Shown here piece by piece: positions 11,563 through 21,992 of a stretch of DNA of 64,000 bases (the first letter of the stretch is position 1; every line of letters begins with the position of its first letter). A model generated the notes under the pieces. It was not told the origin of the DNA and searched no databases. It saw only the letters and a program-made list of their open reading frames with translations. The position numbers and the translations under genes were made by a program. The stretch is from contig CM066301.1 in assembly GCA_033807695.1 (NCBI GenBank), positions 3,596,001 to 3,660,000 of the forward strand, written 5' to 3'. Origin of the DNA: Daedaleopsis sinensis. Taxonomy: Eukaryota > Basidiomycota > Agaricomycetes > Polyporales > Polyporaceae.

Positions 11563-13413
11563 ATGCTGTTATGGAAAGCTTCCTGCCTGCTATCTGTGCT
11601 ATCTATTGGGTCCGCCTCGGCTAAGCTCACATGGGGAACGACCAAATTCCTCTTCACTTTTGGCGATTCATACACGACCACTGGTTTCAACATTTCTGCC
11701 GGTGTGGACTCGCCCGTGCCGAACTTTGTGGGTGCAAGATGCCCGCACCGCGCCCACATCCATCTTCTCACGCTCTTTCATCCCGCCCACGACAGACTTC
11801 GTCCAACGGCCCCAATTGGGTCCAGTTCCTCGGTTAGTGTTATTAGAATGTCTTCCATTCGGTGAAGGGGCGCGCTGAGCGCACATACCACAGGCGGCAC
11901 GTATAACGTCACCGATACCAAGGTGTGCATCGTGAGGGCTATCTGGGTTAGCGAAAGAAGACTCAAATCAGGCGCACGGTCTTACTTAGGTGTTTAACCT
12001 CGCCTCTGGCGGCGCGACCATCGATGCTGCGCTTGTGACCCCGTTCGAGCCTACCGTGCTGTACGTAAATTTCCCCGCTATACATTCATGGAATTGAACC
12101 TTAAGTCTTCACCCTGCCTGCAGGTCCATCGTCGACCAGGTTGGACAGTTCCATGACATACTGGCCCCGAAACCCCCCGGCGCCGAGTGGGACAGCTCCA
12201 ACAGTCTCTTCGTCTTCTGGATCGGCATCAACGATGTGGTAAGAACCCACCCGTCTTCCTCTTCTAATGCGAGTCGAGTTTCACACATGTTTTGCCTCAA
12301 CAGGGCAACTCGTTCGCTTGGGTACGTACTACGTCTACCCTCCGAAAACGAGACACTCAGCTGTAGTGCTGCTGCAGTCAAACGTCACGTCCCAGGCGGA
12401 CTTTCACAAAGTGCTGATGCAAAGGCTATTCAGTCAGGTGAGCCTCGTCACCCTCACCGCCCTGGGCGCATCACACTGTGTCCCCGCCTCCTGGCCGATG
12501 CTGACAACTTATGGGGATCGACTGCGGCAGGTCGAGATTCTGTACCAAGACGGCGCACGGTCCTTCCTCTTCCTGACCGTCCCTCCCACCAACCGCGCTC
12601 CGCTCATAATCGAACAGGGTCAGACTTCCGTCTCACTCATCACGGAAGCTCTTGCGGACTACAACGCGCAGCTCGCGGCGAGCATCCGCGCGTTCCATGC
12701 GCGCCACCGGGACCTCGACCAGGTGACGGTCTTCGACACCCGGCCGGTGTTCAACACGCTCCTCGACAATGCACGCACCTTCGGCTTCGCGAATAGCACC
12801 GGCTTCTGCGATGCGTACCAAAACGGCACCCCTGCACAGACAACGCAGATCGCGCCGTGTGCGCCCGTCTCAAGCTATTTGTGAGTCCTCGCTCGCGCCT
12901 TCTGCGCCTTCTGCGCCTTCGAGCTCCTCCCCCTTGCGACGATGAGAGTTTAGGCCGGATGCTCCGCATGTACGTCGAGGGCGGGTCGGTAACTCCGTGC
13001 CCCAGAACCCACCGAAAGGAACCGTGGCTGGCACGACCCACGACCCGGCTCCCGAGGCTCAGGCCTCAGGAGTCAGGAGTCAGACACGCACGTCCTCGAC
13101 GCCCACGTCGACGTCACGGTCGCAAGGGCGAACAGCCCGTGCCGCCGCTAACTTGAACACTCTCGCTGACGCCGTTCTCCGTCCCTGTCTTGCAGCTGGC
13201 TCAACTCGCTCCACCCGCTCTTTACGGTGCACAAGTAAGCCTGGTCCCTCCCCTCTGCGTGCCTTGCCCGCGCTCGCCGCGACAGCCGCTGACCGCTCCG
13301 TTACATGACGCACCGCGCCGACCGATAACCCATGCTGGCAATGGCATACGTCTCGCTCGCACGGGCCGTGCAGCATCCTCGCGCACGCCATCTCGACGAC
13401 GCTCAGTGCCTAG
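11563..13413 (+). CDS. Secreted GDSL/SGNH esterase, carbohydrate esterase family 16 type
   Basis: Ten exons (11563-11727, 11796-11832, 11894-11922, 11990-12060, 12124-12238, 12304-12321, 12378-12437, 12531-12880, 13196-13234, 13374-13413) encode 307 residues. A signal peptide (MLLWKASCLLSVLSIGSASA) directs secretion. SGNH motifs are in order: FGDSYTTTGF with the nucleophile Ser near residue 36, NLASGGATID (block II Gly), FVFWIGINDVG (block III Asn), and a C-terminal LNSLHPLFTVH carrying the catalytic His. Family 16 enzymes are acetyl esterases acting on acetylated oligosaccharides from hemicellulose. Here Asn sits where the classic DxxH motif has Asp; I cannot say from memory whether that is usual in this subgroup. 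N-glycosylation sequons NVT and NIS are visible. Exon 6 is only 18 nt, and intron 8 (315 nt) is unusually long. Confidence 0.9.
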
Positions 13414-16400
13414 GCAGCAGGCGGCTGGCCAGTACCAGTGGCCAGTGCCTAGTGTGGGTGCCTCGTGAGTCGTTCGGCGGTTCGACCGTGACGGCTCGGG
13501 GGTTCGACGGTTCGAACTTCGAGTGCCTGGCTCCGTGGGGGACCGCATTGCGCAATAATCACACCCATCTTCTGGCCGCCCCGTGCCGGCCCTCGTTCCG
13601 GGGTCGCCGTGTGTCCAACCGGGAATGGGAGGCTCGTGTGCCGTGCGGGTACGCTTGGCCAGGTATGGCCGTGTGCTCTGCGGAGACGGACACCGGGGAC
13701 GGGTCCTGCCCCGCCGCCACACGAATGCAGAAACACGAATGCAGAAGGCTGCCAGTGCGAGGGCTGCGCCGGGGCAGACGTATGCACATGCATGTGAAGC
13801 GGAACGGGGTAGGGCGAGCCTCAGCCATGCCTGCTCAGTGCTCCGAGTCTCTCCCCCGCGGGCGGGTCCCGTGCCCCAGGCGTCCGTGCTCATCTCACAT
13901 CCATGTCCATATCCAGGCTGCAAACGCCTGCGAAATGGGCGCCACGCCCTCTCATCTCCCCTCATTCACGGAGGACGGCCATTGAAGCATGGAGGAGGCA
14001 GGGCGACGGACGCCACCTGCGTCGTGCTCCTGCTGTGTTGACACCGAGACCCTGTCTCGCAATTGCCTCTGGGCGCGTGCCTCGCTCAATGCGGGGTGCT
14101 CACAGTCTGCTCTCACCGCTCGGATTATGAATATCGATAATGTCCGGCGGATCACGCTGCGCGCGTGCGTGCCTGTGCGTCCCCTCAGCCTCAGGCTCTC
14201 AGACCTCAGCCTCAGCCTCCGAGTCCGGTCTCGGTTTCGGTCTCGGTCTCGGATGCAGAGCTCGCCACCGCCTCCTTGCGGCGTGCACACATCAAGCACA
14301 CACGCATACCAAGGACAAGCACACACGCGCAGAGAAGTTCCAGACAGCTGCAGACGGCCGTCGTGACTCGTCCGTTCGATCGAATTATCGCGGTCGGCGC
14401 GAGCGTGAGCCTGTGACGTGCATGTAATATTACCTTCAACAAGTACGTCGCCTGTCATCGCATAATAATAATACATATGGATCTCCGCCTACGGCCGCCA
14501 GGGCACGGACGGCGGCGGGTATACTTACATGCAGACCTGGCAGCTCGGCGATAGTGAACGCGTGCGACCGCACGCCAGATCGAGACAGCAGAGGCTTGAG
14601 CTTGAGCTTGCCCGCTCGCACGGTGCATCTGCGCCCGTTAGTCCGGGCGTGCAACGTGCAGCCTTCATAGCACCGTTGTCGTCACGGTGCGCCACACAGC
14701 AACTGATGTTCGCGAGGCGTGAATCAATTACCAAAGTAAGTACACTCAAACGTATGTACGTCCTGCCTGCACGCGTATCAGATAGCGGACTGACACACGC
14801 AGACAGTGAAGACCGCCGCAATGCGTTGGCAGGGGTACGTAGCCTGGAGGCTCCCCGGCGGGGAACGCTTTGAACACCGTGGTCCGTGGAATCGTCGCCG
14901 TCCGACCTGAATCGGAGGACCCGTTGCAGCATAACGCCGCAGGACCTGCACAGGCGTCCGCAGAATCCAGATGCAATCATAATTTCAACAGCTCCGAGTC
15001 AGTGTGTGTTCGTGGCGGCTGCACGATCGCCATCCGACGATAAGTCAAGTATCTGCGGACCTTCTGCGTACCGTACAACCCCTGGCATGGCCATGGGGCG
15101 CCCGACACGTAAAGATATCGCGGGGCAACAACGTTAAGGACGCGCGACCCAGCCTCCCCGTCGGCTGGCCGCAGTGATTCTGAATTATAATATTGAATGG
15201 GCGGCGATTGCGGCGGTACTGCGAGTGCCATGGCCACGGTCCACGGACGGACGGCGCGCAAGCGTGCTGCGTTCCCCAGCACTCGGGCTTAAGCTCGATG
15301 CATGATAATGGACAATGAGAGTCCGCGGGCGTGCCCGCCGAGAGTGACGTTGTTCCCTCGGAGATGCTTCTGATCTTCAATGCATAGCGTGCCACGGTCC
15401 GTGCAACCTTCACGGTTCCCCGGGCACTCCGAGTCCGACGCCTGCTTGGCTCCTGAGTTCACACTTCGAGGGCATGAAACTCTTCAGTTACAGTGCCGCT
15501 AGCCTCGTTCGCTGCCAGAACCAAGCAGCCCGTTCGACGGCGGCGCGCTGTCCGTGTCCGAGTCCGAGTCCATGCTGCTTGATGGGGTCGTCGCGTCCGG
15601 GACCGGATCTATCAGGATATGCACTGTACTGGTAGCGTCGGAGTTGGACGCTACGGTCCATGGAAAGGGCGGACGCTGGCCGAGGGACGCCATACGATGC
15701 GATGATGGTCCGTAACGCGCAGGCCTGCGTGCGTGCGGTTCTTGTCCTCGACGGTTCCCCGCACTGCGCTGCGCCGCAGAGTTCGTACACCCTCAGGTGT
15801 CCGTCTGTGCCCCGCATCCTCATATGAAGAGGACGGCCGGCGAGCAGTGCTGCAGCGGATTCGATCGTGAAACTTGGCTATGGGCCGCGCCCCACTCATG
15901 CCAGTGCGTACTAGTAGTGACTAGTGGGCCGATATTCGTGCAGTCTGCAGTCTGCAGATACCACAGCTTCGAATTGAGACTGTCCCGAGTCATACCCAAG
16001 GCTAGCTCCCCCCTGCAGAGCCGGCACGTCAGCCTGACACAGGGGCTGCTGCAGACGCAGACGGCGGGGGTCGAACGACATGGACTCAGACGCAGACGCA
16101 GACTCAGACGCACTGGACGCAGATATGGCGCTAGACATATACTGCATAGCGGCCCACGGCAGCTGTGCAGCACACCATCCGCGACATACCAAACCGTACT
16201 ACTGCCTGATACCAACCGGGACTGGGTGAACCTGCGGACCGCGGTGGAGTTGCGTGCGTCCGACACGGGCGACGATGGTCAGAACAGGTCAGAACATGGC
16301 GAGGCTGCACAGCATATGATACAGCACTAGTGGCACCATGCATGCATATGTGCTAGTGCGTCCCTCCATACATACACGTATGCGTATGGGTGTATACACG

Positions 16401-16537
16401 TCACGCACAATGCATACTGCATACGACGCCGCACCGCCGCCTCTGTGCCGTGCTCTTCACGCTTCAGCTTCAAAGCGTCAAGCTTCGAGAGCTCTGCACC
16501 CCGGCCGCCGACCCGCAGGGGCCCGCTGCGGTCGGGG

Positions 16538-16980
16538 CATCCGCATCCGCATCCGCATCCGCATCCGCACTGTGCAACATGTCCGAGTCTGCGTTTCACC
16601 CTTTCAAGCTCTCCGAGTCGCCCGGGCCCACCGTGCGATGCAGATGCAGATGCAGATGCACGCACGCTAGCATCGACAGTCTGAGTCTCCGAGTCCGCCT
16701 GCTGTGCGTCGCGGTATATGTCGACCGTCGACGTCCACGGCTCCCGGGACATCCGCATTGTGCAACATGAACATGTCTGCGTTTCAACTTTCACGCTCCG
16801 AGTCGCCCGGGCCCACCGTGCGATGCACGCACCCTGACATGGACATGGACATGGACACCGACAGCCTGAGCCTGAGCCTCCGAATCAGCTGCAGCCGCAG
16901 CCTCCGCCGCAGCCTGCTGTGCGTCACGGTACAGTAACATACACGGCGACGTCCACTGGCACGGCTCCCGGGGCATCCGT
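16538..16980. repeat. Imperfect tandem duplication, unit about 185-225 bp
   Basis: Four anchors recur in the same order. TGTGCAACATG is at 16571 and 16759. CGCCCGGGCCCACCGTGCGA is at 16619 and 16804. CCTGCTGTGCGTC is at 16698 and 16913. ACGGCTCCCGGG is at 16737 and 16961. Offsets grow from 185 to 224 because internal hexamer runs (GCATCC, CAGATG, CATGGA) differ in number. Unit 1 is about 16538-16748 and unit 2 about 16749-16980. Confidence 0.8.
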
Positions 16981-19248
16981 GTCCGTGACCGCCCCCTCCG
17001 TGACCATGTGTGGCGCAGACGATCCCCGTTTCAGACACGCGTCTCAGCGGGGCCCGACGCCCTCCTCGGGCACGCGTCAGGACACCGGCTGCAGCCTGAG
17101 CTCTGCTCGCCTCCCGCTGCGTGTGCGTGTCCGGGCAGCCCTCGGCGCCGCGTCCGCGTCGAACGTTTGAGTTCTGAGATCTGAACGTCTGAACGTTCTG
17201 AACCTTGTTGCCCAGTGCCAGGACCTGGACTAGTACTGGTACTGGTACGGGTACTAGTACTGGTACGGGTACTGCCTCGAGCTCCTGCTCCTGCTTCTGT
17301 CGTCCGCGCGGGGGCGGAGCGGGCTGCGAAACGGAAACGGAAACTGAAACGGAAACACAGACAACTCGACACGGGCACGGGCACGGCCCCGGCGGTGGCA
17401 CGCACGAATAGTACCGTATACGGTACATACTACACATCGGGCGCAGGACGCACGGGCACTTGTAAACGTCCAGGACCGCAACAAGACGTCGCCTGCGGGC
17501 GACCGACACAACGGCGGACGACCGTGACGGTGCGGACAAGGAGCACAACGCCCGGGCGGCTAGCGTTGTGGTAACTAGGGTTGTCGCCGTTGTGGGCGCA
17601 AGACGCAGACGCGAATACGGATTCGCATTCGTATCCTCGGCTGCGCGAGTACAAGGCACAAGGCCGGCTACGCGTCGGGCACGCTCTGATCCCCAGCTGG
17701 CTAGTGCAGAATAAGAGCACGCCCGCCGCGACCGTCGGCACGACGGAGAGTAATTGAAGCTGAAGTACACAGCGGACGTACGTTTGTATTGATATTCCGG
17801 GTCGGCCGGTGCCTTCGCGCCTGGCGGGTACCAGACAAGCTTCCATATGCATATATTGCGCTCTATTGCGCTGTACTGTTGCAGGGTCGTCCGCGGAGCG
17901 GCCGTCGGCGATGCATCGGCACCCCGACGTCCAGGCCAGTGTGCCGGTCGTCGAGTCCTGCGAGAGTGCGATCGCCGTCGCCCACGCGCCCGCCCGCCCG
18001 ATCGCAAGCAAGCGAGGACGCAGGCAAGTACTGTCTGTCACTGTCACTGTCAGCAGATTATTTCACCGATCCGTCACGTCCGTCCGTCTCCGCCATCGCC
18101 TGCGTGACACGGACGGTGACTGCCCGGCCGCTTACGTGTGTGTGTCGCTGTGGGGGCGGGTTCGGCAGCATGAGCAGTGGCACGTCGCCGCGGGCGGACA
18201 GGGAAAATTCAGGGCGGCGACGAGTGACGAGAGACGGGCCGGCGGCGTGTGTATATGCGTGTGCGTGGGCGGGCGTGGCGGCGGGCTTCAAGTTCCCGTC
18301 GCGGACTTTGCGGTCGTCGGGCGCGGGCGCGGGCGTGGGATGGAGACGCGTGTGCATGGAAGGCTGCAGGGGCTGGGACGGCGACGGGCTTCGGCGCGGG
18401 CAGAGATCGAGGGCGCTCCGAGGGGGGGCGGGGGAGGACCGGACGCGGACGGGCTGCGCAGGGAGAATGATGGGGGCTGCGGATCGCGGGGGCGTGCTCG
18501 GGACCTGGGAGGCAGGAGGCAGGAGGACGCAGCGCACGCGGACGTCGCAACCGTGATGGCCACGATGGGCCGGGCGGTGGCGGAGGCGAGTTGGGTGCGT
18601 GCAGCTGGCTCGGAAGGCGAAGGCGGACAAGGGTTAACGCGGACGGAGTTTGGGACCGCTACGGCTCGCTGACAGCGGCGGTGCGGTCCAAGGGGGACGC
18701 GTCGGGAGGCAGCGGGGAGGCGAAGCGAAGGCGGGGATGGAGCGGTGGGCAGTACATCCGAGAGGTTGATAACGACGACTGGCAGACGTGGACGAATGGA
18801 CGGGCGAGGGATATCGAGGAGAGAGTGCGACGTTAAGTCTGGGAAGGTTCGTCGCCGGGATAGACGCCGGGGCATAGCAGGTGGACAGAGTCGATGGCTG
18901 TTGGACGTGGATTAGCGCATGAATGACGGCAGCAGAGGCGGCCGAGGGTGTTATCCGGGAATCGACGACGGTGGCCACAGATTCAGAGGTGATCTGGGAG
19001 AAGCCGTGGGCGTGTGAGGGAGTCGCAGTGGGGGCCCTGGGGGGTGGCCGGATCATACGAGGGCAGAGGGCGAGAGAAAGGGACGGAGATTATCGATATC
19101 GAGCACCGACAGAAGAGAAGACATGGAGTCCGGCGAGAGGCTGCGAGAGGCCGCAGACTGGACGCGACCGCGCTCGCAGCCACGGGCGCGACACGGACTT
19201 TGGCCACATCGCGCAGTGCGCATGCGCTCCGGTCGCGGTTGTAGGTCC

Positions 19249-19287
19249 GTTTGTTACGCGTGTTTGTTACGCGTGTTTGTTACGCGT
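19249..19287. repeat. Perfect 13-bp repeat x3 containing ACGCGT
   Basis: GTTTGTTACGCGT occurs three times head to tail with no mismatch. Each copy contains ACGCGT, the MluI cell-cycle box bound by MBF in yeasts, with 13-bp spacing. It lies about 725 bases upstream of the Zn2Cys6 start codon. A regulatory role is inference. Confidence 0.85.
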
Positions 19288-20012
19288 AGCGGCCCAGGAG
19301 ATCGCTATCTCGTATCGGATCCTGCCATCTACTGGCTCCGGCCCCCGTCCACCCTGCCCTCCGACGTGACCCTCCTCCTTGGCATTTCCGACCGTGACAG
19401 CCCAACGCGGCTCAGGGACGTCTCGCACCTGCCGCACTCACGCGCACGGACATAGCACGGACGCTCGGACTCGATCGGCGACGGCCGTGCCCACCGCTCG
19501 GAATACTCAAAAGCTAATAATTTCATTCCCGACAAGCGAGAAGAGTGTTCCGGATGGGGGCAGCACCTGGCAGCACGCACGGAGCTCACGCACGGAGCTC
19601 GCGGCCGTGGACGCCCTCCCGGGAGAGCATGCAGTGTTCCGGCCCTGGAGCGGAGACGCGCGAGACAAGGCCGCTCGTCCATCACGCGCACGGCAGCGCA
19701 CGGCGCAGGTTGTCAGCGAGCGTGTACGGATGAGCCTCAGCGAGTGTGAGCAGCCGTGAGCCAGCGATCACAGAGCCGCTAGCAGCCGCTGTCCGCCAAC
19801 AACCATTGTCCACCCAGCCAAACTCAGCCCAGCTCAGCACATATTATATCCCCGCCTCGACCTCCTCCCCCGCTATATACTTTTCCCCCTCCGTCTCCAT
19901 GCCCGTCTAGTCTCCTTGACGTCTCTATGACCACCCCTTAGTTCTTCTACTCACCCGTTTCCTATTTCTCCCCCCTCTCCCTCCCCCCTCCCCCCCGCCG
20001 CCCCCCAGCCCC

Positions 20013-21678
20013 ATGGACCGAGACAGGTCGTCCCCCGACCAGCCCTCGGACCGCCCGGCTCCGTCGCGGCCCCGCGACTCCCCCGACCGTGCCGCCCCCG
20101 CCCCCGCCGCCCGCTCGCAGACGACGCTCCCGCCCATCCACCACCTCCACCCCGACCTCCCCCATGCGTCCATGCACCCGCCCCCGCAGCCCGCGCCCTA
20201 CATGCACGGCGCGACCTACCCGCTCCCCTCCGCCAGCTCCCTAGGCACGTCCCCGTCCGTTAGCGTTCAGGAACGCGCCCGCCCGCTGACCCGCCCTCCG
20301 CCCACCAGGCATCCGCCATGCGCCCCCAGAAGACTCGGACCAGGAGGCTACTCACGCCCGCCAGAAGCAGAAGCGCCGTCGCCAGGCCCTGAGCTGCACA
20401 GGTACACACACCCCTCCTCGCGCGCCATCCCCAGTCTGCTGACCCTCGCGACGCTGCTTATCGTCCGCCATCGCCCGCCGCGACGACGTTAGAATGCAAG
20501 CGGCGCAAGATCAAGTGCGATAGGTGCGCACCTCTGTCCGCAGCACGCCGTCCGCGGATTAACCCAACCTTGACCATATATAGGGCAAACCCGTGCGGCC
20601 CCTGCGTCCGCCGCGGCGAGCAGGCAAAGTGCCAGTGGCACATCATCGAGCCCATGTAAGACCGACCGCGCGCGCGGACGATCACTGCACATCACTGTTC
20701 GTCCGTGTCCACTCACCGCTCTCCGTTGCCAGGGAAAAGTATGTCACCAGGGCCGAGTTCGACGAGCTCAGGTCCCGCGTCCACGACCTCGAGGCCATCC
20801 TCTCCCAGCAGCAGCAGCAGCAGCAGTCCGCCATGCGCCCGGGGCCCCCCACCGCGCCCGTCGCCTCCTCGTCCGCCGCGCCCGTCGCCCGCCGCCAGAG
20901 CATGTCCGCCGCGGTGAACGTGATGCCCATGACCTCCGGGCCTCCCCCAGAGGTCGTCCACGGCACCGCCATAACCCCGTACCAGGCCTACGGCGCCGCG
21001 CCGCCCCCCGCCTCCTACCCCATGCACCCGCACCCGCACCCGCACCCCGCCTCGCCCCGCTCCTCCCCGCTCATGTCGCATCCCCCGCCCTACGCCCGCG
21101 CGGCCCGCAGCCCCACGACGGCCTACCGCGCACCCCCTCCCCACATCCCCGGCAGCAGCAGCAGCGCCAGCGGGAGCGGGAGCGGGAGCCGCCAGCAGCA
21201 GCCCACAGGCAGCCCCGCCGCGTCCCCGCGCTCGCCCCCGAAGCCCGCCCCGGTCTCCCCGAGCCTCAGCACCCTGCGCGCGGGCGCGCCCCGCCGCTCC
21301 TCCATCTCCCTCGCGGAGCTCACCAGCCCGTACAACACCGAGCCTCATTCTCATTCTCACTCGCACGCGCACGCGCACTCTCATTCCCACTCACTCTCGC
21401 ACTCGCACTCGCACTCGCACTCGCACTCGCATCCGCCACGAGAACCGCATCAACCACCCCCTCCGCCGCCGCCTGGGCCAAAAAATTCCAGCGCGCAGAC
21501 GACGAACGCGCCGCCGGGCCCTCGTCTGCGCCCGTCCCCGCCGCCCGGCCCGGCCCCCGCCCCCTCCCCAGCGCAAGCCCCAGCGCAGGCCCCAGCGCAG
21601 GCGCAGGCGCAAGCAGCGGAGGGATCCCCTCTCCGCCGTATCACCATCGTCGACACGCGCCAGCGGGTCCCGGTGTAG
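20013..21678 (+). CDS. Zn(II)2Cys6 transcription factor with His-X repeat
   Basis: Exons 20013-20244, 20309-20401, 20493-20523, 20584-20655 and 20733-21678 join in frame to 457 residues. The binuclear zinc cluster spans about residues 105-134 with spacing C-x2-C-x6-C-x5-C-x2-C-x8-C ([11 protein letters not shown], then [13 protein letters not shown]). It is followed by [20 protein letters not shown], a short coiled-coil-like dimerisation segment, and a poly-Gln run. The N-terminus is Pro/His-rich. The C-terminal part is disordered, with a long His-Ser/His-Ala repeat encoded at about 21343-21432. No fungal-specific transcription factor domain (PF04082 type) is visible, so the target and ligand are unknown. 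Intron 1 fits only as a GC-AG intron (20245-20308). The stop at 21676-21678 overlaps a possible GTAG donor, and a matching downstream exon (21731-21992) would extend the protein to 543 residues. Confidence 0.85.
21343..21432 (+). repeat. Codon-aligned (CAC/CAT-TCG/TCT/GCG) repeat, His-X tract
   Basis: A hexamer-like repeat, mostly CACTCG with CATTCT and CACGCG variants, lies in frame inside the last long exon of the Zn2Cys6 gene and encodes alternating His-Ser and His-Ala. Such runs are prone to length change and may bind metal; the second point is inference. Confidence 0.85.
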
Positions 21679-21730
21679 CCCCCGAGCGCGAGCCCGCCTC
21701 CTCCTCCACTCCCTCTGCCTCCATGCACAG

Positions 21731-21992
21731 CCACGGCCACCCGCACGCGTACTCGAGCTCGAGCTCGCATTTCCCGGCTCATCCGTCGCAGGCGCAGGCG
21801 CAGGCTCAGAAGTCTCAGCAGTCGCAGGCGCAGGCTCAGGCGCATGGGTACCCTGCTCCCTCCCATGCGCGTGCGTCGCCCGAGGCAGCGCGTCCGCCCG
21901 CGCCTGCGTCGACGGGCTCAGGTTCAGGCTCCTCGCCCACTCGCCCGGGTGGGGCCAGCGAGTCTACCGCGCCCCCGCACGAGCCCGCGTGA
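21731..21992 (+). CDS. Possible additional 3' exon of the Zn2Cys6 gene
   Basis: If the message is cut at 21674 (donor GTAGCC, which contains the in-frame TAG) and joined at 21731 after a pyrimidine-rich tract ending CATGCACAG, the frame continues for 87 codons. The added tail is HGHPHAYSSSSSHF, then SQAQAQAQKSQQ and further Ser/Pro/Ala/Gly. This matches the His/Ser/Gln/Ala bias of the preceding exon, and the 56-nt intron is of normal length. Against it, no clear CTRAY branch point is seen. The alternative is a free-standing 90-codon ORF from ATG 21723. Confidence 0.4.

Larger units (their letters stand above)
13414..20012. other. Gene-poor 6.6 kb region with simple repeats
   Basis: No recognisable gene. 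ORFs here, including one of 407 codons on the minus strand (16784-18007), have compositions driven by GC-rich short repeats and show no family features. Contents seen: CCTCAG/GAGTCC-type repeats (14190-14260), CAGACG repeats (16080-16125), an imperfect tandem duplication (16538-16980), GGTACT-type repeats (17220-17280), GGAAAC repeats (17325-17365) and a perfect 13-bp triplet repeat (19249-19287). The last 250 bases before 20013 are strongly pyrimidine-rich with TATATAC-like stretches near 19,845-19,880, fitting a promoter and leader for the Zn2Cys6 gene. The whole region may act as extended upstream regulatory sequence or hold a non-coding transcript; that is inference. Confidence 0.6.

Noticed and set aside
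16784..18007. 407-codon minus-strand ORF
   Set aside because: It runs through the tandem duplication and hexamer repeats; composition (Arg/Val/Pro/Ser blocks) follows the repeats and no motif is present.
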